Shown here: piece by piece, positions 46,093-55,967 of the stretch
Layout of the letters: each line of letters starts with the position of its first letter
Position numbering within the stretch: position 1 is the first letter of the stretch
Assembly (NCBI GenBank): GCA_036250195.1
Contig: JAVHZZ010000004.1
Location: forward strand, 318,803,706-318,867,705
Origin: Mixophyes australis
Lineage: Eukaryota > Chordata > Amphibia > Anura > Limnodynastidae
DNA: 64,000 nucleotides
Reading direction: 5' to 3'
Notes under the pieces: generated by a model
Databases searched by the model: none
The model's input: only the letters and a program-made list of their open reading frames with translations
What the model was told of the DNA's origin: nothing
Position numbers and translations under genes: made by a program

Positions 46093-46695
46093 TGTCAGGC
46101 AACGTCCCCGCATCGCGGTCATGAAGCTGGGACGGCTGCCTGTCATTTCCAGCAAAGGTAGCAGTCTCCCATGGCCGTCTGAAGCGCCGCTCGAGCAGGC
46201 GCTGTAGCGTGCCCCATTGCTAGGCAACAGAACGCTATTCTCAGACTTCGGTCTGCGGTCTATGACGATTCTGACCAAAGACCTATCATGTCCAGGGTCC
46301 CTCTATATAAACCCAGGTGTATTTCCTGCCTCCAGTGTTCCTTCTATTTGTGTTTCTGTTTCTACTGTATTGACCCGGCTTGTTCGACTACCCTCCTCTA
46401 TCCTGTTTCTGCATGTGTGCTCTTCTGGTTTGACCTTGGCTTCCCTGACCATTTTAGTGGATTTCTCTCGGCACTGCATTGTCCTCTTGGTTTTACCTGG
46501 CTCATCCTGACTACCCTCTACGCTATTACACTGGTAACTGTCTTGGAGAACCGCAACCTGCGCACCTCTTGCAGCGAAGTCCAAACCTCCTTTTGGGCAT
46601 CCCCGGTGAAAAGCAGGGGTGCGTTAGACTCCACGCCTCCCTGTACAGTTGAGCCAATACCAGTTAGTAGCTCCATCCAGCTTACAGTCCTGACA
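46093..46695 (+). mobile_element. Solo LTR, 603 bp, with exact 5-bp duplication
   Basis: The LTR starts TGTCAGGCAACG and ends TTACAGTCCTGACA, so TGTCAGG/CCTGACA form the terminal inverted repeat. GTCAC flanks both sides exactly (46088-46092 and 46696-46700), the 5-bp duplication of many LTR retrotransposons and retroviruses. A TATA box CTATATAAAC lies about 210 bp from the left end and a C/T-rich downstream part follows. There is no internal coding region, so it arose by recombination between two LTRs. Gypsy (Ty3) type is my guess from composition. Confidence 0.9.
46303..46312 (+). promoter_or_regulatory. LTR TATA box
   Basis: CTATATAAAC lies inside the solo LTR in the position expected for the U3/R core promoter. 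Activity cannot be judged. Confidence 0.6.
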
Positions 46696-46910
46696 GTCAC
46701 TAAACCAATCGGAGCTTAGATATGCCCTACCTATACTGCCCCAAGCCTCTGAGGAAGCTGGACGCAGCACAGCAGGAACAGGTAAGTATAAAGGAGTTTG
46801 AGTGTCAATGTGTGTGTCTGTGTGTATTAGAGAGTGAGAGTCAGCGTGTTTCAGAAATGTGTGTGTATGAGAGAGGGAGTATGAGTCATTGTGTATGAGC
46901 ATAGTATGTG

Positions 46911-47962
46911 CATCAAAAAGCATAATTTAAAATTTGATTTCAACCAAATCAGGCCCCCCTCTACTCATTGCCCCAGACACCCTTAATAAACAATACTCTT
47001 TTAATGTGATGACCACCCCATCTTTCCTCCCCATAACATGTCAATTTTGTATTATTACATGTCCCAGTTTGATTACCTATGCAACTGTTATTGTTTACAG
47101 TGTTTTCACTGTGATTATATCTCAAATTTTCTAAATTGATTTCTATACTTGTCTGTAAATCAAGATTGCTAAATAGTTGTTTTTAAAAAATGTATATTTT
47201 ACTATACTTAATGAAATGCAATATATTTTTTTGTTTATTGCTGTAAAAAACTAAAATGGGAAAATCTGTAAAGTGAAACAAACCACTTATTTGGGTACAT
47301 AAATGTGGCTTCTTACAAATTATTACAAAATAGTATAAAAGCTAACTAGGCAAATGTATAACTGTTATACAACAGTTTCTTTATGGTCTTATTCTGTCTG
47401 TGGTCTTTATAAATAGTGCATGTATTTATAAAGGTTCAATTGTGTATGAACTGATAGAATACACATTGATCTGTATAGAGAGCCCTGTTCCTGTTCTACC
47501 TCACTAATATGTACCTCCACTAACTGAAATTGCAAAATCACAACAACCATAAAATTCACGGACAAAATACTACTAGAAATTTACGGCAGCAGAAGATGTG
47601 TGATTTTATTGTCACATCTTCATGCAGGGAGATCCCGGGGGGAGGACAAGCGGCAACTGTTGTTGCCCTGACTTGGGCATCCGATTCCACTTGCAGAGAA
47701 AAAAATTAACTTAAATGCAAAAAAAAAAGTTTTACAAATGTAAAAAAAATACTTAAAACATTGTTTTTGCAGGGATTCCTCTTTGAAAAAATGCTTTATT
47801 TAAAAAAAAAACACCTTTTTTTCTTTCAATATCTTCTGCTATCACCATCCTGAGATGGAGGATTGCAGCCGTATATGTAGCTGCGATCCTCATTATAGAG
47901 GCTTCCAACTTGGTTTTCATGGGGGGAGAAATTCAACAAATTTATTTGAGATTTGTTGAGAC
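46911..47962. other. Unassigned AT-rich sequence
   Basis: The GC-rich stretch at 47620-47690 (GGAGATCCCGGGGGGAGGAC) may be a MITE fragment. Otherwise nothing is recognised. Confidence 0.45.
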
Positions 47963-48683
47963 ATTAAATTATATTAAAGTATAAAACAATGTAATCAAGA
48001 GTAGGCGCTGATATATACCAAAAGAGCAGCCTAAATTACCATAGAAGGAGCCACCAACTCCTAAACAGATTTTAAAACAAATATTTGGTAACTTACAGCG
48101 CTGGATGGTTCACACATATAGGAATGCCAGCTCCATACATAGATAACTGTAACACAAATAAACAATAATCAACAGGGAGACCAGTGGATCTAGGACGGCC
48201 TGAGGATAAAGGCAGCTGTTTCCAGATTGCCCATATGCGGGTATTTTACTGCGATATATTCTTAATGCTTTACTGTCCTTGAGGTACGCTCCTAGAAGCA
48301 GACTTTTATTTGTGGATTTTATCGATTTTATTGATGTATGTACAATAAACGGTATTACCCTATGATTTTATTTTTGCATACATGTTTTACTGTTGGAGTC
48401 TAAAGAGGAGGCAGAATTTGTACTTTCCATTAGGAGTCCACCTGATGTGCTTGATTTAAAGACACCTGCTTGTAAGCATATACCCAAAGGGGGTTCCCTC
48501 ATGTGGTTATCCAATATTTGGCCCTCTTGGACACACTTGGAAGCGGCATCATGTTTGATGACATCTAGAGACCCCCATTTAATTGTTGGGACTTTACTGC
48601 TCTATGTATTGTTTATTTGTGTTACAGTTATCTATGTATGGAGCTGGCATTCCTATATGTGTGAACCATTAAATTATATTAAA
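47963..48683. repeat. Perfect 61-bp inverted repeat within 16-bp direct repeats
   Basis: 48106-48166 (starting TGGTTCACACATATAGG) and 48608-48668 are exact reverse complements over 61 bp, with a 441-bp spacer. The 16-base sequence ATTAAATTATATTAAA occurs exactly at 47963-47978 and 48668-48683, the second copy starting on the last base of the right arm. This is compatible with an insertion of about 690 bp and a 16-bp target duplication, part of it inverted. No coding region is evident; the open frame at 48393-48791 crosses the structure and looks fortuitous. Confidence 0.8.
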
Positions 48684-50689
48684 CAGGTGGAGAGGGTGCA
48701 TTCATGGGGACATTGCCTGGTTTGTGTGGGAACCCAGAGTTTTTTTTTCTGGTGCAAAAATAGAGAGATGGAGTGTTGTAGGGCGGTCTAGTACAAGACA
48801 TACATCCGCTTGGTCATTAATCCTATGTTGGGGGCACACATTGGGCCAATCAGTGGGACTATCCTCCCAGGGTAAATGTTTCCGGTCAGTTACTTAAACA
48901 AAATGTGGAAAAAGTCATTCAAGGAGCATGATATCCATGTAGTGTTATTTTTTTTCACAAATTAAATTGAAAACATACCACCACAACTGTCCTTCACTTG
49001 GACCCATATCATGTGTACCTCCCACATTGTTCATCTTTCCTTACTGTTTTGCGGCTGTCTATTTTTAGTGTAATCACAGTGTCTGGAATTTTTCAGCAGC
49101 CGTTTCCCAGGTAGTGTAGAGCTGTGCCGTGCTCTAGCTGTGTTTGCTAAGGGAGGAAAAGCCTAAGATTGTACTAGAGACACACATTACAGGTAGCAAG
49201 GTACTTTTCCTTTAAAAATCCTGTGTTGGGTGGGCTTATCATGCTACCCATTCCTCATGCTCCAAGGGTTAAATGTATCAAGCCTGCAATTTTCTCAGGA
49301 GAGTTGAAACTTACCGATGTATTAACCTGAGATTTAATGTAAAATCGGCAGAGATGTGTTCTGTCAAAATTGCTATTTCAAAAATCACTAGAGATTGAAG
49401 TCCCGACTGTTTGCCACCCTAGCTATACAAGTCTCCTAATGTATGATGCTGCGATTAAGCAAACTCTCCCAAGCTTGCTGTAAAAATCGTTAGATAGAAC
49501 ACGCTGCTTTCTATCTGCGAGAATAGTAAACACATCACTGTTACACTGCCTGCTTATACAGCCTCAGGTCCCGGCAGCTGTCAAAAGTTTAAAAATAGAG
49601 AATTGTTATGAAAAAAAATGCATGGGGTCCCCCCGTATGACCACTATTAACCCTAGTGCTGCCAGCCTACTGCTGGTTGCGCGAAAAATGGGAAAAATTT
49701 GTGTGAGGTCCCCCTGATTTTCATGCAACCAGCACTAGGCAAACCAGCGGGGGTGGTTGGCACTATAGCAGGGGGACACACGGCAGGGATCCCCCTGCCA
49801 TAATGACAAACCAATCCCAGGCTGTTCAGCGCTGGGCTGGATTCCCTAGAAACTGGGGTCTGCAAAAAAGCGAGCTGCCCCCCCCCCTGTAGGAATACCC
49901 AGCCCAGTACTGAAAGTGCTAGTGCTCTTCCTACAGCCCTGAGCGGTGGGTGTAGGGTAATAATGATGATTAAAGCTATAAAAAAACAAATGGGCAAAAA
50001 AAAAATTTGTGCAACTACAAGTCCCAGTCTTCGTTTGTTTACTTGTTGTTGTTTTTTTTTAACAAGAATGTTCCTGTTTTCGATTTACAAATATGGTGGT
50101 CACCATTTTCCAAAGATCAGAAGACTGCAATCAACATGGATTTACAAATATGGGGCTCTATGTGACCCGAAGATCAGAAGATTTAATTCAAGCATGAACA
50201 TTTGGAATACAAATATTTTGGAGCATGGTTTACAAGCATTTTTGGATTATAAGCTGCTGACAAAATAAGAAGACATCGCATTGGTGAGTATATGAGGTTT
50301 TATTAAGTTTATTGAATTGATGTGGTATTAAAGAGGGTATGTTATGTATTTATTGTTTTTTTATTTTTATTAAATTTTTGTGGTGTCAAACAGGGTGTTG
50401 TGGTTTTCTTAACATTTTGTTTTGTGGAACTGCAGGTCGCAGCCAACCATGGGTGTCAGGCCATGTTGGGATTTGGTGGCCAGTTGTGTAGGAATAGTCC
50501 TAGTGCTTTCAGCACTGGGCTCATTATTCCTAGAGGAGTGGCCAGCCTATTTTTTTACTCTATTATTAGGCTGTCTGGTCAGATAAAGAACCTGCAGAAC
50601 TGATAGGCAAAGGTCTTCACCTATAGCAGCCGCCTTTCTCGTAGAGCTAGATGAGCTCACAGGTACATAGATGCCCCCAGGACTTAACT
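48684..50689. other. Unassigned; probable decayed frog repeat at about 49270-50600
   Basis: GGGTTAAATGTATCAAGCCTGC near 49267 looks like a MITE end. 49610-49960 has the GGGGTCCCCCCGTATGACC and ACCAGCACTAGGCAAACCAG style typical of a frequent frog repeat, and GTGCTTTCAGCACTGGGCTC recurs in inverted form (near 49905 and 50500). No paired termini were found and no gene is recognised. Confidence 0.35.
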
Positions 50690-51101
50690 CCAATGTAGTG
50701 TAGGTTTGTTAAACTAAACCGCAGCTGCAGGCCCGGAGGCAGCAGAGATGGTAATGGATGGTCAAACGAAAGCCAAGGTCAGGTGTCACTTGCAGGGTAG
50801 AATAGTCAGAAAACACGCCAAGGGTCAGGGTCACAGGCAGAACAGCAGAATCCAAGGTACAGGTTAAAAGGTCAGGGTCACAGGCAAGCAGGCAAGGTCC
50901 AGTAAACAGACAGAATGTCACAACAGGTATGCAATAATCAGAGAATTCAGAGCAGGTCAGCACTAGTACACAACTGAGACGCTATAACCGGCAGGGAGGT
51001 GTCATGCCCGGTAGTGACGTCCGGGTCGTCAAGGTGACGGCCGGGATGCTGGGGAGCACAGGACACGAGATGCTGTGAGTACCACTGCGGCTCGTAACAT
51101 C
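50690..51101 (-). mobile_element. Gypsy (Ty3)-type LTR fragment, minus strand
   Basis: On the minus strand the block starts TGTTACGAGCCGCAGTGG (at 51101) and contains the pattern CTTGCCTGCTTGCCTGTGAC, CCTGACCTTTTAACCTGTAC and TTGGATTCTGCTGTTCTGCC that I associate with frog Ty3/gypsy LTRs. The 3' limit is uncertain: ACACTACA near 50690 is a possible CA end. No duplication or internal coding region was found, so it is either an old solo LTR or one end of a truncated element. Confidence 0.5.
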
Positions 51102-51329
51102 TATTGGTCATTTATATCCCTTGATCCTTGCCTCAAGCCTACTGGTCCCTTAAAATCTACTGTGGATTATTTCCCTAGGGATGTCTTGGATCCCAACTTA
51201 TATCGACCTCCTGTTGGACAGGGCTGTACAGTTTTGGAAGTTTAACTCCTTCTGGTTGGCAACGATCAGAGGTGAGTCTGAGCAGTTCTACCTCTGGGAG
51301 GGATACTTCAGTACTTCAGTGATAATTCC

Positions 51330-52265
51330 TTGGTAGATAACCTGGGTGTGTAACGGGACTACTTCATGGCCTTCCTGAGAGGCACCTTCATAAACTGGGT
51401 GGCGGGGGTAAAATCTTTAAAAGACAGAAGAAGGTGGATTTGGAGCAGAAGTGCAGAGATCTGGAGCCCTTATACATAGTTCTTGCTCCGTGTCAGATTG
51501 ATTGAACTGGCTCTATGTTCAGTCCGAGTGATCAAACCACTTATTTGATAAAACTAATCGTAAACTCCTCTTTTCTAGACACAATCAATATTTTTATACT
51601 GATATGGCCTGTTTGGCTAGAGAAGAATTGTCCACTAGAACGATCCCAGCCATTATAGATAACAGTAACACCAAACATTGTGCAGGTGACAAAATTGCAA
51701 GTGTGCGTTTATCTATTTGGTGAAGTTACTTTACTCTGCATCAGTTGCCAGGATGTGTGTAAACAGATATATTACTGCCCCATTTGGTCTGGAGAGGGGA
51801 ACTTGGCAGGGCTGCCCACTGTCGTCTGGTCTTGTTGTTTTAGCTAAAGAACTATAGATCCACTCACCTGCCTTATAGAATCTCACCCTAAAATGTAAGA
51901 CCTTAGGATGGTTGTTGCTACTGACAGCATAATGCAAAATGCAGACAATATGCTTGTTTTCCTGGCAGACCCTGATAATTCCTTGACTTGCCTCTTCGAG
52001 GCAGTGGATGACTTTGGCAGTTTTTCTGGTCACAGAATAAATTGTACTAAACCTATTGTCTTTTCTTGAGCATCCCACAGGATGTCAACACTTGTCATTT
52101 ACTCATATGGACACGTAAGTTTAAATACTTGAGTATTTGGGTGACAGAGAATGCCTATGAATATGTTAAACTTTATATTGACCCGGTAATTGAATACCAA
52201 AAAAAAAATGTCATTCATGGAAGAAGCTTCTTCTTACCTGATAAAAATGGCCATTTAGCATGAAA
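51330..52265 (+). pseudogene. L1/Tx1-type LINE ORF2 reverse-transcriptase remnant
   Basis: Fragments in shifting frames give the order expected in L1/Tx1 ORF2 between endonuclease and RT and through RT motifs: YFMAFLRGTFINWVAGVKSL (about 51360-51420), LAREELSTRTIPAIIDN (about 51609-51660), then GLERGTWQGCPLSSGLVVL (about 51790-51845; the GxRQGCPLSP motif) and NADNMLVFLADPDNSLTCLF (about 51940-52000; the catalytic YADD/FADD box, here NADN), followed by GSFSGHRINCTKP. Loss of the paired aspartates and several stops show it is dead. It is a different ORF2 segment from the one at 3.8 kb, so it could be the same family. Confidence 0.8.
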
Positions 52266-52544
52266 TGAAGAACACCGTGCAGCACTCTCCTAGATTAAAA
52301 CTAAATATATAAAAATAACACAATTGTATAGCATTTCATATGTTATAAAGCAAAACATCATTCATAATATATCAAACATAAGAGTCTTTCAAAATCTTCT
52401 TAAAACATCCCCATGTCTTGTGGAAATATCAAGAAAATCCAGATGATTATTCTTCGTGAATAACATGTCTATTCCCATACAGCTTGCCACAGTATTCATA
52501 CCAACTGAAACTCAGCAAGACCTGGTAAGTGTAAACATAACACA

Positions 52545-53374
52545 GACACAGGGGTAGCAGTGTTCTTGTCACTCTACAGTCTTCAGTCACATTATTCTTG
52601 TCACTCTCTAGTCTCAGTCATGATGATACTAATCCCTCTACCTCATGTGCTAAAGCTTATGTTCAAGTGCATAGTGGTTTTAAGTCAAGGAAACAAAAAT
52701 GTAAAAAAAAAAGCTTGTACCTTTTTAAACAAAAGAACCTTTCTTATAAAGGTGAAATTTTTCTGAAGATTGTCAACATGCCATTCTACCCAAAATATTA
52801 CCAAGCATACCAGCAACATTTAGCTCCCTTCTCTCAGCTAGATTCTAGCACCTGCAATCTACACTGTCATCATCCTCACCCTCATCAGTGCGTACATCAT
52901 CCTCACACAATACTAATTCATCCCCGCTGGAATCCACCATTGCCGAAGTCTCTGTACTTTGATGTAATTGTCGGTAATGGCCTTTCCCATGGAATTTGTA
53001 GTTCATTTTACGACAGAGCTGTCACGATTTTGGGGCAATTCTTTTACACCAGACCAAATGTCAAAATGTTGAGCTGACTCATCTGCATCACCACTGGGTG
53101 TCTTGGGAAAGCTAACATTTTTCCTAGCAGCAATTGCCAAAGAAACTGAGGGAGGATGAGTCGTCGTGTCATGTACCACTTGAGCTGTCAGCTTGCTGAC
53201 CAGGAGCTCATTGCATCTCTTGAGATCTGCATCATTTGGAAAGAAAGAGAAGACATAGCTCTTAAACCTAAGATCATGCACAGTTGCCAAAATGAAGTGA
53301 TCCATTTCAAGATGTTGATAACTCTCGGATCCTGGTGAAGCGAATAAAATACTTGATCTACAAGTCCTACATAC
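52545..53374 (-). pseudogene. hAT transposase C-terminal part and 3' region, antisense copy
   Basis: Read on the minus strand from 53374, the sequence matches 28690-29470: the ACCAGGATCC start, then FKSYVFSFFPND (also in 584-820), a segment with FPKTPSGDADESAQHFDIWS (about 53050-53105), the ATTCCAGC-GGGGATGAATTAGTA block, and the tail with CAAGAATAATG. The homology starts abruptly at 53374 where the retroviral LTR ends, and fades at about 52545. It is a fragment interrupted by stops. The orientation is opposite to the hAT fragment at 55968. Confidence 0.8.
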
Positions 53375-54210
53375 TGTTATGAGTGTCTTGTCGCTATCCA
53401 ATAACGATTGTCCACTTCCTGTGATGTGGTTCCAAAGCACAATGTGATTTAATAGCAAAAAATAGCAGAGTAACAATCCAAATAAAATAAGTACAGCCGT
53501 TACTTAACAGGCCCCCTGGATCCAGTATACAGCATTCAATCCAGAAGTCTGTGGTCAAAGTGACTGCATACTGGTCCCAAAGCTCCTGCTTATATACAGT
53601 TAGTGATACAGTGAAAACAATACACATGATGTGGCTTGCTTCCATAGGTTCATGCTCCAGGAAGGTCCAGTGTAATGCCGGCCATTGGCCAGTTCAAACG
53701 ATGCCATCCAGGGGGGGCTCGGCTCTCCAGAGGATGCATACTTCATTTTCCCGCCAAGAACTAGTTCAAACTGGTCTATTAGCATTACACAGACAATATC
53801 ATTCTTATCATTTATTCCCTATCATCCATAACTAGCATACGCAAAGTGTGATCCTTTTGCTGAATGCACCGGACGTCTGCGGATAATTAGGGGATTAGAA
53901 TGATACCAAACATGAAATTTTTCCTGTGACCTAAACTGTAGATCTCACTAACGTGTATATAACTTTGTATTATTTTACCATAAACTCTGCTACATTTCAG
54001 TACAAATAACTATGTGTTGCAACTACTTTTAATATGAGATACTTACAATTGTATGTGTTTGTGTGAATGCGTGCATGAGGGTTTGCCCCGTGTTGCGGTT
54101 TATTACGCTCCTCCACGCCGTAGCGTACCAGTTGCATAATTTCGGACAAAGACTATCAGATTGTAAAATATTAACTTGAAATGACTATATCCAATTATCT
54201 GACTTCGACA
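53375..54210 (-). mobile_element. Endogenous retrovirus 3' LTR (836 bp)
   Basis: On the minus strand the LTR starts TGTCGAAGTCAG right after a polypurine tract and ends CACTCATAACA, giving TGT...ACA ends. A TATA box (minus-strand GTATATAAG) lies at 53589-53597 and an ATTAAA polyadenylation signal at 53448-53453, in the correct order for U3-R-U5. It adjoins hAT sequence on its outer side. The 5' LTR is absent, so no duplication can be tested. Confidence 0.8.
53589..53597 (-). promoter_or_regulatory. ERV LTR TATA box
   Basis: Minus-strand GTATATAAG lies about 140 bp upstream of the ATTAAA signal, a normal U3-R spacing. Confidence 0.55.
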
Positions 54211-54223
54211 GCCCCACCCTTTG
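54211..54223 (-). other. Polypurine tract of the retroviral remnant
   Basis: On the minus strand AAAGGGTGGGGC directly precedes the LTR start TGTCGAAG, as needed for plus-strand DNA priming during reverse transcription. It lies 17 bp after the env stop codon. Confidence 0.75.
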
Positions 54224-54239
54224 ATAGTGAATGAAACTA

Positions 54240-54956
54240 TCACCTAATTATGCTCTCGATGTCAGGATTGTAGTGCAGTTCTTCAGTGACCATGGTACCT
54301 GTGCCCCTCACCACCATTACATTCTCATTTTCAGTGTTTACCTCAGTAGAATGCTTTCCACACTTCCACACAGTAGGAACATATCTGACACATAGGCCAA
54401 TCACTAAGATGACACCAAGTTTAAGGATAAAGAGCTTACCTATGCTAGCAACCATTTCCTGTACCCACTCTCCTAGACCCGAGAACCACTTGGCAGGATT
54501 CAACCACGGGAACCATCCTGCCACCTCTTCTCCAATCTCATATAATAAAGTGTTATGGCTCCTCCAAACTTCCCATTTTAGCTGCAGAATTTTGTCTATT
54601 TTCCGGTCTATGACTTCATTGTGGTCGTCAGTATTACTGGTGATATACATGCAGCATTTGACACCAAACTGGGTGGCCAAAGTCACACAATATCCACCAG
54701 TAATAGACGTGAGGTAATCCAACACCAGTTTATGTTGCTCCGACTCTTTCTTATAAGCTTGCAGCTCCCTACCCGTATACCTGAAAGTGTCATCATACAT
54801 CTCGGTGATATTGTCCATTAATTTAGCTAGGTCCTGAATATACTTAAAATTTGAAGTTCCCAGAGAGATTCTGGTGGGTTCTAATGCGACCATAACCTCG
54901 AAAACAGTGGTTTCCCTAATCAGTTTTGTAGCTACACCTTCTTCACCAGGAATCAT
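54240..54956 (-). pseudogene. env: Retroviral Env transmembrane subunit (open over 238 codons)
   Basis: This is the membrane-anchored half of a retroviral envelope protein, read from an in-frame codon at 54956 to a stop at 54240. It shows a coiled, charged ectodomain (about residues 30-130), a Cys at 90 followed by a Cys pair at 101-102, a Trp-rich membrane-proximal region (W148, W151, W157, W164), a hydrophobic membrane segment at about 174-193, and a tail of about 45 residues. The Cys-Cys pair resembles the CX6CC motif of gamma-type TM subunits, but the spacing is ten residues. A break separates it from the surface-subunit frame upstream. The furin-like site lies in that broken junction and is not intact in one frame. 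Confidence 0.85.
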
Positions 54957-55960
54957 ATTTCTTTTTCCATGATGTTCATACTGTGTGTATGTATGGTGGT
55001 GATGTAGTCCTATGGATATTAATCATTTCATCATGTGTAATGGTCATAACCTCGGGAACCACTTTACCTAGAAAGCACAAACCCTTGGAACTCGGAGTTA
55101 ATCAGAAATAATCCCTTCTCCCACAAACATAGTACACATCATCTGGGAGGACATAAGGTACAGTACGATCATTGATTATATCACACAAAGTTTTGACAAA
55201 ACTACCCATGCCTAGTGTCTCCAGTTGTTCAAGACAAGTGTCGGCATGGATGATATTTTGGCGATAACCTATAGGGACTTTCCCAATGGATACTGTTTTA
55301 TGTCTGCTAATGCGTCCTAGTCTATGATGTCCATCCATATTCCTGTTTATTGGTGACCTTGAAAGTTTCCCATCAAAACTGGTGTGGTGAGCCATTGTCT
55401 GATCGGGTAGCTTAGCCTTCCAATTCTCCAGTCTCTTTATGTGTGAGATATTTAGACACAGCAAAGATCGATCTAAGGAGTATTGGCGAAGCTTTAGACT
55501 AGGGGACCTAGTGATATTATACCTCCCATCTATGGACCTCCCTCCCCGTAATTCGAGGACCTCAGAGACGTTTAGGGGGAACGGCACTAGTCCTATGTTA
55601 TGCTGTCCCTGAGGCTCATGAGAGCACACTCAGCACTCGGTTTGGTTTAAGACCTTGCCCACTAGGGAGTGATAATCCTCCAGAGGATGCCCACCCACGT
55701 CCAGATTACTATTGGATTGGCATCGCTGGATGCACCTCTCGTCAACTAGAGAGTCACAGTACTTACAAATACAATATTGCTCAGACAATAGCCCCTCACA
55801 CTGCCTCCGAGGTCCAGAGCTAGCAGATCTTTTCATGACCCCTGAACCGAGTCTGACAATAGGCTGTATGGATTGTTCTAGCATCCTTTCCTCCAACTCC
55901 ACTTCACCAGTATCTCTACCAGACCCTTCCTCCGTCATCCATCCTCCTTCACAAAAAATG
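54957..55960 (-). pseudogene. env: Retroviral Env surface subunit, disrupted
   Basis: The N-terminal half of the envelope gene is read on the minus strand in one frame at 55938-55102, split by an in-frame TGA at 55630-55632. The first part (about 102 codons) is Cys-rich; the second (about 175 codons) has N-glycosylation-type sequons and ends near a VCG motif. A stop at 55102-55104 and a change of frame before 54957 separate it from the transmembrane half. No signal peptide is convincing at the start, and the 5' part, pol and gag are missing: homology ends at about 55960, against hAT sequence. The family is not certain; a class I (gamma/epsilon-like) virus is my inference from the linked Cys pair. 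Confidence 0.65.
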
Positions 55961-55967
55961 AGCTAGC

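Larger units (their letters stand above)
45857..46910 (+). mobile_element. hAT-like fragment (left end) split by a solo LTR
   Basis: CAGTGTTGGACTGGCC at 45857 is a terminus I associate with a frog hAT family. The sequence continues to 46092, is interrupted by the LTR at 46093-46695, and resumes with GTCACTAAACC. The later part (46740-46910: GGAACAGGTAAGTATAAAGG then TGTGTGTCTGTG) resembles the GCAAGGTAAGTGTCTGTGTG stretch at 23.1 kb. No right terminus was found. Confidence 0.45.

Noticed and set aside
46288..46719. 143-codon frame
   Set aside because: It lies inside the solo LTR and continues beyond its end. LTR U3/R/U5 sequence is not expected to code.
48393..48791. 132-codon plus-strand frame with a hydrophobic run
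   Set aside because: It runs through the right arm of the 61-bp inverted repeat and past the direct repeat, so it spans unrelated pieces.
53003..53476. 157-codon minus-strand open frame
   Set aside because: It crosses the LTR/hAT boundary at 53374/53375, so it is a chance chimera. Only the hAT part is meaningful.
54286..54821. Plus-strand frames of 143 and 66 codons
   Set aside because: They are antisense shadows of the retroviral env frame.
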